Source: Pseudolabrys sp. Root1462 (GTDB taxonomy: Bacteria > Pseudomonadota > Alphaproteobacteria > Rhizobiales > Xanthobacteraceae). Taken from it: 50,055 bases of DNA. Below, piece after piece: positions 16,832 to 26,214 of this stretch (within the stretch, counting starts at the first letter, position 1; every line of letters starts with the position of its first letter). Location of the stretch: positions 1,628,685-1,678,739 of the forward strand of contig NZ_LMFS01000001.1 of NCBI RefSeq assembly GCF_001426945.1, in the 5' to 3' direction. The notes under the pieces are model-generated. The model ran no database searches and was not told the DNA's origin. It worked only from the letters and a program-made list of their open reading frames with translations. Both the position numbers and the translations under genes were made by a program.

Positions 16832-19120
16832 ATGGCAAAGAAACCGATTCCCCCGGACAAGAACGGCCCTCCCGGCGGCCTGATCGAGGACGTTGCGCTG
16901 CAATCGGCGCTCGAGGAGCGCTACCTCGCTTACGCGCTCTCCACGATCATGAATCGGGCGCTGCCCGATGCGCGGGACGGCCTCAAGCCGGTGCACCGCC
17001 GCATCCTGCATGTGATGCGCTCGCTGCGCCTCGACCCTGGTGCCGCCTTCAAGAAATCGGCCAAGGTGGTCGGCGACGTCATGGGTAATTTCCATCCCCA
17101 CGGCGACCAGGCGATCTACGACGCCATGGTGCGCCTGGCGCAGGATTTCGCACAGCGCTACCCGCTGGTCGATGGCCAGGGCAATTTCGGCAATATCGAC
17201 GGCGATAGCCCGGCCGCGATGCGTTATACCGAATCGCGCCTCACCGAAGTCGCCAAGCTGATGATCGACGGCCTCGACGAGGACGCGGTCGATTTCCGGC
17301 CGAGCTACGACGGCTCCAACGAAGAGCCGGTGGTGCTGCCGGCGGCATTCCCCAATCTGCTGGCCAACGGTTCGCAGGGCATCGCGGTCGGCATGGCGAC
17401 CTCGATCCCGCCGCACAACGTTGCCGAACTGTGCGACGCCGCGCTGCATCTGATCGAGACCCCGAACGCGCGCACCAAGACGCTCCTGAAATACGTCAAG
17501 GGTCCGGACTTTCCGACCGGCGGCATCGTCGTCGATCCGCCGGAAGCGATTGCCGAGGCTTACAACACCGGACGTGGTTCGTTCCGGGTCCGCGCCAAGT
17601 GGAACGTGGAAGAGGGCTCGCGCGGCACCTACGTCATCGTCATCACCGAGATGCCGTACATGGTGCAGAAGTCGCGGCTCGTGGAAAAGCTCGCCGAGCT
17701 GCTCAACGAGCGCAAGCTGCCGCTGGTGGCGGACATTCGCGATGAATCGGCCGAGGACGTGCGCCTGATCATCGAGCCACGGGCCCGCACCGTCGATGCG
17801 ACGCTGTTGATGGAGTCGCTGTTCAAGCTTACCGAGCTCGAAACGCGCATTCCGCTCAACATGAACGTGCTGGTGAAGGGCCGGGTGCCGAAGGTGCTGG
17901 GGCTCGCCGAAGCGCTGACCGAATGGCTCGAGCATCGGCGCGACGTGCTGGTGCGCCGGTCCAAGCATCGCCTGGCGGAGATCGAGCATCGCCTCGAAGT
18001 ACTGGGCGGCTATCTCGTCGCCTATCTCAATCTCGACAAGGTCATCAAGATCATCCGTACCGAGGACGAGCCCAAGCCCGTCCTGATGAAGACCTTCAAG
18101 ATCACCGAAGTTCAAGCCGACGCCATTCTCAACATGCGCCTGCGCAACTTGCGCAAGCTCGAGGAAATGGAAATCCGCGGCGAGGAGAAGCGTCTCAACG
18201 AGGAGCGCGCCGGACTCAAGAAGCTCATCGGCTCGACCGACATGCAATGGAAGGCGATCGCCGGTCAGGTCCGCGATCTCAAAGTCCAGTTCGGGCCGAA
18301 GACACCGCTCGGCAAGCGCCGCACCGATTTTTCGACCGCGCCCGAGCATGACGAGGCTGCCATCGAGGAGGCGCTCGCCGTGCGCGAGCCGATCACGGTG
18401 GTGGTGTCGGAGAAGGGCTGGATCCGTGCGCTGCGCGGCCACCAGTTCGATATGTCCGGCGTGTCGTTCAAGGCCGACGACGCCTTGAAGTTCGCGTTCC
18501 AGACCGAGACCACGGCCAAGATCCTGATCTTCGCCGGCAACGGCAAGTTCTACACGCTGGAGGCCTCGAAGCTGCCCGGCGGCCGCGGCCATGGCGAGCC
18601 GATCCGCATGTTCTTCGACATCGAAGCCGATGCCGATATCGTCGCCGGTTTGGCTTACCAGGGTGGCCGCAAGTTCATGGTCGCGAGCTATCAGGGTAAC
18701 GGTTTCATCGTGCCGGAAGACGAATGCCTCGGCACCACGCGCAAGGGCAAGCAGGTCTTGAACCTGAAGGCGCCGGACAAGGCCGTGGCGCTAAACGTGA
18801 TCGACGGCGATACGCTCGCGGTGATCGGCGAGAACCGCAAGATGGTGGTCTTCCCGCTGGATCAGGTGCCGGAGATGACGCGTGGCCGCGGCGTGCGGCT
18901 GCAGCGTTATCTGCAGAAGGGTCTGTCCGACATCACCACCTTCAAGGCTTCGGAAGGCCTGTCCTGGGTCGATGGCGCCGGCCGCACGCAGACGCTGACG
19001 ATGAAAGAGCTCAAGGACTGGCAGGCCAACCGCGCCGATGCCGGTCGCATCGCGCAGGGTTTGCCGAAGAACAACAAGTTCAGGGGCGCGCCGGCCGCCG
19101 CAAAGAAAACGGAAGAGTAG
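16832..19120 (+). CDS. parC: DNA topoisomerase IV subunit A
   Basis: ParC is the DNA-cleaving subunit of topoisomerase IV, which unlinks daughter chromosomes with ParE. The 762-residue chain has the catalytic Tyr132 ([11 protein letters not shown]) and the breakage-reunion core with [19 protein letters not shown]. The coiled tower and C gate ([20 protein letters not shown]) follow, with a short C-terminal beta-pinwheel (GQ-poor, [10 protein letters not shown]) that is more ParC-like than GyrA-like. At the quinolone-resistance region the residue matching E. coli Ser80 is Gln93 and that matching Glu84 is Asp97. There is no clear ribosome site before the ATG. parE is not in this window. Confidence 0.95.
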   Translation: MAKKPIPPDKNGPPGGLIEDVALQSALEERYLAYALSTIMNRALPDARDGLKPVHRRILHVMRSLRLDPGAAFKKSAKVVGDVMGNFHPHGDQAIYDAMVRLAQDFAQRYPLVDGQGNFGNIDGDSPAAMRYTESRLTEVAKLMIDGLDEDAVDFRPSYDGSNEEPVVLPAAFPNLLANGSQGIAVGMATSIPPHNVAELCDAALHLIETPNARTKTLLKYVKGPDFPTGGIVVDPPEAIAEAYNTGRGSFRVRAKWNVEEGSRGTYVIVITEMPYMVQKSRLVEKLAELLNERKLPLVADIRDESAEDVRLIIEPRARTVDATLLMESLFKLTELETRIPLNMNVLVKGRVPKVLGLAEALTEWLEHRRDVLVRRSKHRLAEIEHRLEVLGGYLVAYLNLDKVIKIIRTEDEPKPVLMKTFKITEVQADAILNMRLRNLRKLEEMEIRGEEKRLNEERAGLKKLIGSTDMQWKAIAGQVRDLKVQFGPKTPLGKRRTDFSTAPEHDEAAIEEALAVREPITVVVSEKGWIRALRGHQFDMSGVSFKADDALKFAFQTETTAKILIFAGNGKFYTLEASKLPGGRGHGEPIRMFFDIEADADIVAGLAYQGGRKFMVASYQGNGFIVPEDECLGTTRKGKQVLNLKAPDKAVALNVIDGDTLAVIGENRKMVVFPLDQVPEMTRGRGVRLQRYLQKGLSDITTFKASEGLSWVDGAGRTQTLTMKELKDWQANRADAGRIAQGLPKNNKFRGAPAAAKKTEE

Positions 19121-19131
19121 GGCACCCGCGC

Positions 19132-19155
19132 AGCGCGCACCGACCGGTGCGCGCT
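19132..19155. terminator. Hairpin between convergent parC and thioesterase genes
   Basis: AGCGCGCACCG (19132-19142) and CGGTGCGCGCT (19145-19155) are perfect complements. They form a very stable hairpin that ends at the thioesterase stop codon. No T-run is seen, so its role as a shared terminator is inferred. Confidence 0.6.
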
Positions 19156-19595
19156 CACGCCTTCGGCTTCACCGTCTTCCACACGCCCTGCGCCGTCGCC
19201 ACCACGCGGGTGCCGACGACGAGATCGGCGGCCATGAACACCAGCGAGCGGGTTCGGCGGACCACCCGGCACTTCGCCTGGACGAATTCGCCGATCTGCA
19301 CCGCGTCGACGAAATGCACGTCTAGTTGCACCGTAGCCTGCGGTTGACGGCCGTTGGCGTACCAGCAGGTCATGCCCAACGAGCGGTCGGCGAAGGTCAT
19401 GAGCATGCCGCCCTGCACGACGCCGCGGCGGTTATGATGCTTGTCCTCTGCCATGAAGGCGTAGCGGAAGCTGTCGCCATCCGGCCGCTGCCAGAACGGA
19501 CCGACCAGACCGATAAAGCCTTCATCGCTGTAGGGAATCCAGCCGGCTTCGGCGGGGTCGAACGATGGGGGTAGCGGCTGATCGGCGTCTGACAT
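19155..19595 (-). CDS. PaaI-like hotdog-fold thioesterase
   Basis: This 146-residue protein has a single hotdog domain. The helix and active-site region reads HHNRRGVVQGGMLMTFADRS, followed by the strand QATVQLDVHFVDAVQIGE. This fits small acyl-CoA thioesterases of the PaaI/YdiI group, which hydrolyse CoA esters. The ATG at 19595 is preferred over GTG/ATG-type starts up to 19700, because it has AGGA upstream and gives a normal family length. The substrate cannot be inferred. It is convergent with parC and downstream of the antiporter on the same strand. Confidence 0.82.
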   Translation of the reverse strand: MSDADQPLPPSFDPAEAGWIPYSDEGFIGLVGPFWQRPDGDSFRYAFMAEDKHHNRRGVVQGGMLMTFADRSLGMTCWYANGRQPQATVQLDVHFVDAVQIGEFVQAKCRVVRRTRSLVFMAADLVVGTRVVATAQGVWKTVKPKA

Positions 19596-19689
19596 GAAAT
19601 GGTCCTGGAGCGTGAACCCGCCGATACCACGCCGCGTCGCCGCCCGATATCGCAAGCCGCGCGCGGGCGGCCCGTCGCGGGCGCATATC

Positions 19690-21894
19690 TCAGCTGACAA
19701 CGAAAACCATCGAATGCGGCGACGTTTCCAGCAGGGCAGCGGCGGTGTCGCCGAAATTGAGCTTCTCGCCGGGCCGCCGCGCCGTCCCCATGACGATAAG
19801 GTTGTGCTTGCGCCGCGCGGCCTCCTTCAAGATCGCCACATCGGCGGCGTCGCTGGTGCGCACCGCGCTGCGGACGTCGACCGAATAGGTCTCGCCCAAT
19901 GTCACGATGTCCTTGAGGATCGCCTCTTCGTTGCGGCGGGAGCGGGCCTTGCCGCCGGGGGCGACGTAAAGCGCGGTGACCGGCGAACGATTGGACCGCG
20001 CAATCGCGATCGCGACCTCGGCGGCACGGCGCGACACCTCGGTGCCGTTGATTGGCACGAGGATGCTGATCGTGCCGTGCAGGGGGTGCTTGCGATGTTC
20101 GTCGCGGCCATCGGTGATGACGAGAGGGCCTTCGAAGCCGGCCGCCAGATTGGTGACGTGGTCGTGAAAATGGTTCTTGCGCGCGATCATCTTTTCGAGG
20201 CCGATGATCATCGCGCCGTAGCCTTTTTCAGCTTCCTCGGCCACCGCTTCGGTGCTCGGCCGCTGCACCAGGGTCGAGACTTCGATATTGAGTTCGGTCT
20301 GCTCCTCGGCGGCCTTGGTGTGCTCGGCGCGCTCGGCGACTTCCTTGACGGTGGTCGCCGCATCTTTGGCCTTGGCGGTTTCCGCCTTGATGATCTTCTT
20401 GTCGTCGACATTGCCGCCGGTGATATGCATCACCGTGGTCGGCATTTCCCGCGTTGCCGCGATGATGCCGGCGATGCGGCTCGCAAAGGTGCCGTTGGTT
20501 GAATCGTCGACGGCGAGCAACAGACGCTCCAGTTTGGGGAGGAAGCCCTTTTCCTCAAGCTCCTCGCGATCGAGCCGCTGTTTTTCCTCCTTGCCCATGG
20601 GGATGCGCGACAGCGCCCAGCGCAAGGTCGGCGGCATCGCCATGGTGGTGATGACCGCCATGGCGACGATCATCGTGAACAGGTTCTGGGTCAGCGCGCC
20701 CATCGACAGACCGACTGAGGCGATGATGACTTCGGTCGAACCGCGGGCGTTCATGCCGCAGGCCAGCGCGAACCCTTCGCGCTTGGTCAGGCCGCCGAGT
20801 TCGGCGCCGACGAAGGCGCCGGTAAATTTGCCGACGCTGGCGATCAGGATCAGGCCGACGGTCGACCATAGGATCTCGGGATTGGCGAGGATAGTGAGGT
20901 CGGCGCTCAAGCCGGCGAGTCCGAAGAACACCGGCGCGAAAAACGCCGTGATCAGGCCGCGCAACTGCTCGTCGATGTGCTTGGTCAGGATCGGCGACTC
21001 GCCGACCAGGATGCCGGCGACGAAGGCGCCCAGCACCGAGTGCACGCCGATGAGATGCGTGGTCAGCGCCATCACCGACATGATGACGAGAATGGCGGTG
21101 ATGACGGCGTATTCGCTCACCAGCACGTCGTTGGCCCAGCGGATCGCGAAGAACACCAGCCGGCGGCCGATGGTCAGGCTCACCACCATGAAGATGAATG
21201 TGCCGACGACGCTCTGCGCGATCGACAGGGCGTCGACTTCGCCGTGCAGCGCCAGCGAGAAGATGATGGAGACGATGATCCAGCCGACACTGTCGTCGAT
21301 GATCGCGGAGGCGAGGATGACCTGGCCGACCGTGCGGCGCATGAAGTTCATCTCGCGCACGACCATGGCCACGATCTTGACCGAGGCGATGGAGAGGGCG
21401 GTGCCGAGGAAGAGCGACGTGATCAAACGGTGGTCGGGATGCGGCAGCATGTCGGCCGGCATGAAGTAGCCGAGCGCCACGCCGCAGCCGAACGGCACGA
21501 TGATGCCCATCAACGATGCATAGACCGAAGCCTTACCGGTCTTGCGCACCAGTTGGAGGTCCGTCTCCATGCCGGTCAGGAGCAGAAGCAGCAGGATACC
21601 GGCCTGCGAGATGCCGTCGATCATCGCCTTCTGCTCGGGCGACTTCGGGAAGATCAGGTGCTGCAGGTCGGGGGCGAGGAGGCCGAAGAAGGAAGGCCCG
21701 AGCAGCAGGCCGGCGATCAATTGCCCCATGACCGCCGGCTGGCCGATGCGCAGCATGGCTTCGCCGAGCAGGCGGCCGGTCAGCATCAGCGCGGCAAGCT
21801 GGGCGATGAAAATGACTTCGGAGGGGCCTTTGCCGCCTTCGGCAGCCAGCGCCGGGCCGGCCGCAAGCGTCAGTGCGCCGACAACGAGGATCAA
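19690..21894 (-). CDS. CPA2-type cation:proton antiporter with C-terminal USP-like domains
   Basis: The N-terminal part (about 25-415) is a Na+/H+ exchanger fold with about 12 membrane helices. It contains the paired acidic residues ASAIIDDSVGW typical of CPA antiporters, and GVHSVLGAFVAGILVGE and CGMNARGSTEVI segments. A long cytosolic tail (about 430-734) resembles two universal-stress-protein domains: LERLLLAVDDSTN, and ISILVPINGTEVSRRAAEVA ending in NLIVMGTARRPGE. The 734-residue length is far above a bare antiporter. The start is TTG at 21894; the open frame upstream to a TAG offers no ATG or GTG. The ion is uncertain (Na+ or K+). Confidence 0.88.
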   Translation of the reverse strand: MILVVGALTLAAGPALAAEGGKGPSEVIFIAQLAALMLTGRLLGEAMLRIGQPAVMGQLIAGLLLGPSFFGLLAPDLQHLIFPKSPEQKAMIDGISQAGILLLLLLTGMETDLQLVRKTGKASVYASLMGIIVPFGCGVALGYFMPADMLPHPDHRLITSLFLGTALSIASVKIVAMVVREMNFMRRTVGQVILASAIIDDSVGWIIVSIIFSLALHGEVDALSIAQSVVGTFIFMVVSLTIGRRLVFFAIRWANDVLVSEYAVITAILVIMSVMALTTHLIGVHSVLGAFVAGILVGESPILTKHIDEQLRGLITAFFAPVFFGLAGLSADLTILANPEILWSTVGLILIASVGKFTGAFVGAELGGLTKREGFALACGMNARGSTEVIIASVGLSMGALTQNLFTMIVAMAVITTMAMPPTLRWALSRIPMGKEEKQRLDREELEEKGFLPKLERLLLAVDDSTNGTFASRIAGIIAATREMPTTVMHITGGNVDDKKIIKAETAKAKDAATTVKEVAERAEHTKAAEEQTELNIEVSTLVQRPSTEAVAEEAEKGYGAMIIGLEKMIARKNHFHDHVTNLAAGFEGPLVITDGRDEHRKHPLHGTISILVPINGTEVSRRAAEVAIAIARSNRSPVTALYVAPGGKARSRRNEEAILKDIVTLGETYSVDVRSAVRTSDAADVAILKEAARRKHNLIVMGTARRPGEKLNFGDTAAALLETSPHSMVFVVS

Positions 21895-22002
21895 ACTCGC
21901 TCGTCCGGCCTTGTGGTCTGGAAGGATCGACAGAAATGCCCCCGTGCCGCTCTAGTCTCTGGGACCCACTAACGGGGCGGGGTCGCCAAAGTTCCACAGA
22001 TC

Positions 22003-22025
22003 TTGCAATTGCAAATTATTCGCAA
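22003..22025. promoter_or_regulatory. Fur/Mur-like operator upstream of mntH
   Basis: TTGCAAATTATTCGCAA (22009-22025) is a 17-bp inverted repeat with one mismatched pair. It overlaps a perfect 12-bp palindrome TTGCAATTGCAA (22003-22014). In alphaproteobacteria the manganese-sensing Fur homolog Mur controls mntH and sit genes through AT-rich inverted repeats of this kind. It lies 64 nt before the mntH ATG, where repression by Mn-Mur is expected. The match to the published consensus is from memory. Confidence 0.7.
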
Positions 22026-22088
22026 CTAGGCTATCACGACGGACCGAAGCCGAATTCCGGCGTGCGACGGTAGGAGTATTGGTCTTCG

Positions 22089-23453
22089 ATGAACGTCATC
22101 AGTCGCGATGCCGCTCCGGCCACGCCGCCGGATGGTTTCCGTGCCGGCCGCGGCGACGACGAGCGTCTGAGCCTCGCCGAAGTCCATAGCTCGGTTGCGG
22201 TGCCCGTAGGCGGGCACTGGATGCGCCGGCTGCTGGCCTTCTCCGGGCCGGGCTACATGGTCTCGGTCGGTTACATGGACCCCGGCAACTGGGCGACCGA
22301 TCTCGCCGGTGGTTCGAAGTTCGGTTACACGCTGCTCTCAGTCATCATGATCTCGAACCTGATGGCGATCCTGTTGCAGGGGCTGTCGGCGCGGCTCGGC
22401 ATCGCCACCGGACGGGACTTGGCGCAAGCCTGCCGCGCCGCTTATCCGCGCCCGGTCGGCTGGCTGCTCTGGGTGGCCTGCGAGCTCGCCATCATCGCCT
22501 GCGACCTTGCCGAGGTGATCGGCACTGCGATCGCGCTGAAGCTCCTGTTCGGCATCCCGCTGGTCGGCGGCGCGATCTTGACCGCGCTCGATGCCTTCCT
22601 TGTCCTGATGCTGATGAGCCGCGGCTTCCGCTACCTCGAAGCCTTCATCATCGCGCTGCTGTTCATCATCGCTTTGTGCTTCGGCGCGCAGATCGTGTTG
22701 GCGGCGCCACCGGTCGCCGCGGTGCTGGGCGGCTTCGTGCCGTCATCGGCAATCGTCACCAATCCGGAGATGCTCTACATCGCCATCGGCATCATTGGCG
22801 CGACGGTGATGCCGCATAACCTCTATCTGCATTCCTCGATCGTGCAAACGCGCGCCTATGAGCGCAACGAGGAAGGCAAGCGCAGTGCCATCCGCTACGC
22901 CACCACGGACTCCACGATCGCGCTGATGCTGGCGCTGTTCGTCAATGCCGCCATTCTCATCGTCGCGGCGGCGGTCTTTCATGCCAACGGCAAGGACGTC
23001 GCCGAGATCGAGGAAGCCCATGCACTCTTGTCGCCGCTGCTCGGCGTCGGCATCGCTTCGACCTTGTTCGCGGTGGCGCTCCTGGCATCGGGCCTCAACT
23101 CGACGGTGACGGCGACGCTTGCCGGCCAGATCGTGATGGAAGGCTTCCTGCACATCCGTCTGCCGCACTGGGTGCGGCGGCTGATCACACGTGCCATCGC
23201 CATCGTGCCGGTGGTCGTGGTCGCGGCGCTATACGGCGAGAGTGGGACCGCGCGGCTACTGATCCTCAGTCAGGTCATCCTGTCGATGCAGTTGCCATTC
23301 GCCGTGATCCCGCTGGTGCAGTTCGTCTCCGACAAGCGCAAGATGGGGACGTTCGCCATCTCGCGCCCGGTCGCGGCGCTCGCCTGGCTGGTTGCCAGTG
23401 TCATCGTCGCGCTGAACGTGAAGCTGCTGTTCGAAACGTTCGCGGGCGGTTGA
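22089..23453 (+). CDS. mntH: Divalent metal:proton symporter of the Nramp family
   Basis: MntH imports Mn2+ (and Fe2+) with protons across the inner membrane. The 454-residue protein has about 11 membrane helices. The metal-binding DPGN motif is in [15 protein letters not shown], and the helix-6 motif MPHNLYLHS is intact. AGGAG lies upstream of the ATG, and a Fur/Mur-like operator is in the promoter. Its stop is immediately followed by the stop of the convergent bpt gene, with no gap. It could supply Mn, with obvious value for oxidative-stress defence. Confidence 0.95.
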   Translation: MNVISRDAAPATPPDGFRAGRGDDERLSLAEVHSSVAVPVGGHWMRRLLAFSGPGYMVSVGYMDPGNWATDLAGGSKFGYTLLSVIMISNLMAILLQGLSARLGIATGRDLAQACRAAYPRPVGWLLWVACELAIIACDLAEVIGTAIALKLLFGIPLVGGAILTALDAFLVLMLMSRGFRYLEAFIIALLFIIALCFGAQIVLAAPPVAAVLGGFVPSSAIVTNPEMLYIAIGIIGATVMPHNLYLHSSIVQTRAYERNEEGKRSAIRYATTDSTIALMLALFVNAAILIVAAAVFHANGKDVAEIEEAHALLSPLLGVGIASTLFAVALLASGLNSTVTATLAGQIVMEGFLHIRLPHWVRRLITRAIAIVPVVVVAALYGESGTARLLILSQVILSMQLPFAVIPLVQFVSDKRKMGTFAISRPVAALAWLVASVIVALNVKLLFETFAGG

Positions 23454-24203
23454 TTACTTATCGACCCTTGTCCAGCCTGCCGGCATCAGGCGTTCCTGCG
23501 GCAGGAAGCGGCCCTTGTAGTCCATCTTCTTCGAGCCCTGCACCCAGTAGCCGAGATAGACGTAGGGCAAGCCCATCGCCTTGGCGCGGGCGATGTGATC
23601 GAGGATCATGAAGGTGCCGAGCGAGCGTTCGGCGGCCTCCGGATCGAAGAACGAATAGACCATCGACAGCCCGTCCGACAAAACATCGGTCAGTGCCACC
23701 GCCAGCAACTGCCCGGCGCCGCGGTGGGTGAAACCGGAATCGGCGTCGCGCTTGCGATAGTTGATCACGCGGGTATCGACGTGGCTGTCCTCGATCATCA
23801 TGGCGTAGTCGAGCACCGTCATGTCGGCCATGCCGCCGTCGCGATGCCGGGCGTCGAGATAAGCGCGGAACACGGAATATTGCTCGGAGGTCGGCGCCGG
23901 GTTGCGCATGTCGCCGATGACGTCGTCGTTGAGCTCGAGGTTGCGCCGCATGTTGCGCGACGGCTTGAAGTCGTTGACGACGACGCGCACCGAAACACAG
24001 GCGCGGCAGGTCTCGCAGGCCGGGCGATAGGCGATCGACTGGCTGCGTCGAAAGCCGCCATGGGTGAGCAGGTCGTTGAGCTCGCCGGCGCGCTCGCCGA
24101 CCAGATGCGTGAACACCTTCCGCTCTTCCTGTCCCTTGAGGTATGGGCAGGGCGACGGCGCGGTCAGGTAGAATTGCGGCGTGTCGCGGGAGTGCTGGGT
24201 CAA
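23454..24203 (-). CDS. bpt: Aspartate/glutamate leucyltransferase (arginyltransferase family)
   Basis: The enzyme attaches leucine (or arginine) from aminoacyl-tRNA to N-terminal Asp or Glu of proteins, marking them for the N-degron pathway via ClpS/ClpAP. It has 249 residues in two domains. The ATE N-terminal region carries [16 protein letters not shown] and the cysteine cluster CETCRAC. The ATE C-terminal region shows [21 protein letters not shown] and YVYLGYWV. Bacterial members of this length are usually leucyltransferases (Bpt), which is why that name is used. It is convergent with mntH. Confidence 0.92.
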   Translation of the reverse strand: MTQHSRDTPQFYLTAPSPCPYLKGQEERKVFTHLVGERAGELNDLLTHGGFRRSQSIAYRPACETCRACVSVRVVVNDFKPSRNMRRNLELNDDVIGDMRNPAPTSEQYSVFRAYLDARHRDGGMADMTVLDYAMMIEDSHVDTRVINYRKRDADSGFTHRGAGQLLAVALTDVLSDGLSMVYSFFDPEAAERSLGTFMILDHIARAKAMGLPYVYLGYWVQGSKKMDYKGRFLPQERLMPAGWTRVDK

Positions 24204-24310
24204 GGTGTCAAGGCCGTGTGGTGAACCTGCCGGGTTGATGTCATCTGTTTCGGGACTCGAGACAGTCTAGCATTGCGCGGTCCTTTGGTTCCGTCAAAGG
24301 CTGGCCGAGC

Positions 24311-24826
24311 CTAAGCGGCGGGCGCATAGGTGCGCAGCGCTGCCGCCCGGCTGGCGTTATTGACGATCACGGTGCCGAGCAGGATGTCGTGCAGCAGCCG
24401 CTTACGCCTGTTGAAGAATGCGACCAGCAGGATGAATGGCGTCAGCGCCGACACGGTGACCCAGTACAGGACGACGTGCACGGCACCGAGGACGAAATAG
24501 GCCGGCGCGCCGTACCAGGTGCGCATTTCCAGGTCCATGACCCGCATGCCGACGGTCGCCGAGCGTTCGCCGGCGACTCCGAGGCCGAAATAGACGATCG
24601 CCCAGATCACCGAGGCCGGCGGCAGCGGCCAGTACAGTGCCCAGCCGAAGCCCAGTGTCACAATGCCGAACACGAAAATCACCATGGCGGCCAGAACGAC
24701 CGGGATCGCGATCAGCACGAAATCGATGACAAAAGCGACGACCCGCCGCGACAGCACGCCCTCGAACAGTTCCGGATTGAGATCCGGGTCATAGGCATGT
24801 GGCCGGACATCCATTGAGATCGACAT
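24311..24826 (-). CDS. RDD-family membrane protein
   Basis: This 171-residue protein has three to four membrane segments and the RDD signature: Arg in LSRRVVAFVIDF, Asp in the same helix, and Asp in GMRVMDLEMR. A C-terminal basic patch (FNRRKRLLHDIL) is typical of the family. RDD proteins are widespread and poorly understood; some have been proposed to act in ion transport. The gene diverges from the threonine ammonia-lyase gene and lies upstream of bpt on the same strand. Confidence 0.85.
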   Translation of the reverse strand: MSISMDVRPHAYDPDLNPELFEGVLSRRVVAFVIDFVLIAIPVVLAAMVIFVFGIVTLGFGWALYWPLPPASVIWAIVYFGLGVAGERSATVGMRVMDLEMRTWYGAPAYFVLGAVHVVLYWVTVSALTPFILLVAFFNRRKRLLHDILLGTVIVNNASRAAALRTYAPAA

Positions 24827-24981
24827 GAAACGGGCCCCGAATTTCTGGTCTGCGTCAGCTTAACCGCAAATGGCGGGCCGCCGAAACCTCTGCAAGGGGC
24901 CGGCGACCGGTTGGCAGGGTGGGGTGACCTGCGGCATGGTGCGGCACCGCCCGCCGAATCCCGAAAGCCGAGCCAGCAACC

Positions 24982-26199
24982 GTGACCGTCACCATCGCCG
25001 ATATCGACGCCGCGCGAAAAGTCATTGCCGGGGCGGTGCTGCGCACGCCGATGCTGCCGGCGCCTCGGCTGTCGGCGCTCACCGGGGCCGAGGTGTTCGT
25101 CAAATACGAAAACCTCCAGGTGACCAACTCGTTCAAGGATCGCGGGGCGCTCAACAAGCTGTCGTCGCTGACCGAGGCCGAATGCGAGCGCGGCGTCGTC
25201 GCCATGTCGGCCGGCAATCATGCCCAGTCGGTCGCCTATCACGCCGCCCGGCTCGGCATTCCGGCGACCATCGTCATGCCTGTAACGACTCCGCATGTGA
25301 AGGTCGCAGCCACGCGCTCGCACGGCGCCGAGGTGGTGCTCCATGGCGAGACCGTCGCCGACGCACAGGCGCGCTGCGAGGCGATCCAGGCCGAGCGCGG
25401 CATGACCTTGGTGCACCCGTATGATGACGAGAAGGTCATCGCCGGTCAGGGCACCATCGCCCTGGAAATGTTCGAGGACGTACCCGACCTCGACATGATG
25501 GTGATCCCGATCGGCGGCGGCGGGCTGATCTCCGGCAACGCCATCGCGGCGAAGGCGCTCAATCCGAAGATCGAGATCGTCGGGGTCGAGGCGCTCCTTT
25601 ATCCGTCGGTGTGGAACGCCCTGGAGCACGGCAACCGCGCGATCGGCGGGCCGACGCTCGCCGAAGGCATCGCCGTCAAGAACGTCGGCAAGCTGACGCT
25701 GCCGATCATCCGCGACCTCGTCTCCGACGTGCTTCTGGTCGACGAGGCCCACCTCGAGCGCGCGGTCAACGCCTACCTGACGCTGCAGAAGACTATGGCG
25801 GAGGGCGCCGGCGCCGCCGGGCTGGCCGCGCTGCTCGCCGAGCCTGTCCGCTTCAAGGGCAAGCGCATCGGCCTGATCCTGTGCGGCGGCAATATCGATC
25901 CGCGCATTCTGGCGTCCATCATGGTGCGCGAACTCGAGCGCGAGACGCGCATCGTCTCGTTCCGCCTCACCATCCCCGATCAGCCCGGCGTGCTTGGGCT
26001 GATCGCGACGCGGCTCGGCGCCATGGGCGCCAACATTCTCGAAGTCGAGCACCGCCGCCAGTTGCTGGATGTGCCGGCCAAAGGCGCCAGCCTCGATGTC
26101 ATGATCGAGACGCGCGACGCCGCCCATGCCCGCGAGGTGATCGCTGCGATGGCGGCCGACGGTTACAAGCCGGTGCGCCTCGGCACCGGGCCGCTCTAG
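24982..26199 (+). CDS. ilvA: Threonine ammonia-lyase (PLP-dependent, with ACT domain)
   Basis: It deaminates L-threonine to 2-oxobutyrate, the first step of isoleucine synthesis or of threonine breakdown. The GTG start gives 405 residues. The PLP lysine is Lys52 in NSFKDRGALN, and the glycine loop IPIGGGGLISG binds the cofactor phosphate. A C-terminal ACT domain (about 325-400, SFRLTIPDQPGVLGLIATRL) probably binds an amino acid effector. With a single ACT domain it is nearer to the TdcB-long/IlvA-short type than to the 514-residue E. coli IlvA, so the physiological role is not fixed. Confidence 0.9.
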   Translation: MTVTIADIDAARKVIAGAVLRTPMLPAPRLSALTGAEVFVKYENLQVTNSFKDRGALNKLSSLTEAECERGVVAMSAGNHAQSVAYHAARLGIPATIVMPVTTPHVKVAATRSHGAEVVLHGETVADAQARCEAIQAERGMTLVHPYDDEKVIAGQGTIALEMFEDVPDLDMMVIPIGGGGLISGNAIAAKALNPKIEIVGVEALLYPSVWNALEHGNRAIGGPTLAEGIAVKNVGKLTLPIIRDLVSDVLLVDEAHLERAVNAYLTLQKTMAEGAGAAGLAALLAEPVRFKGKRIGLILCGGNIDPRILASIMVRELERETRIVSFRLTIPDQPGVLGLIATRLGAMGANILEVEHRRQLLDVPAKGASLDVMIETRDAAHAREVIAAMAADGYKPVRLGTGPL

Positions 26200-26214
26200 G
26201 CGTCGGCCGAAAGC

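Noticed and set aside
16790-18592. A 600-codon open frame antisense to parC
   Set aside because: It exactly shadows a clear parC gene, its product is Arg/Asp/Glu/His-rich with no domain, and high-GC third positions explain such long antisense frames.
20252-21469. A 405-codon open frame antisense to the antiporter
   Set aside because: Its Met/Thr/Ser/Arg-rich translation is the reverse complement of membrane helices, not a protein.
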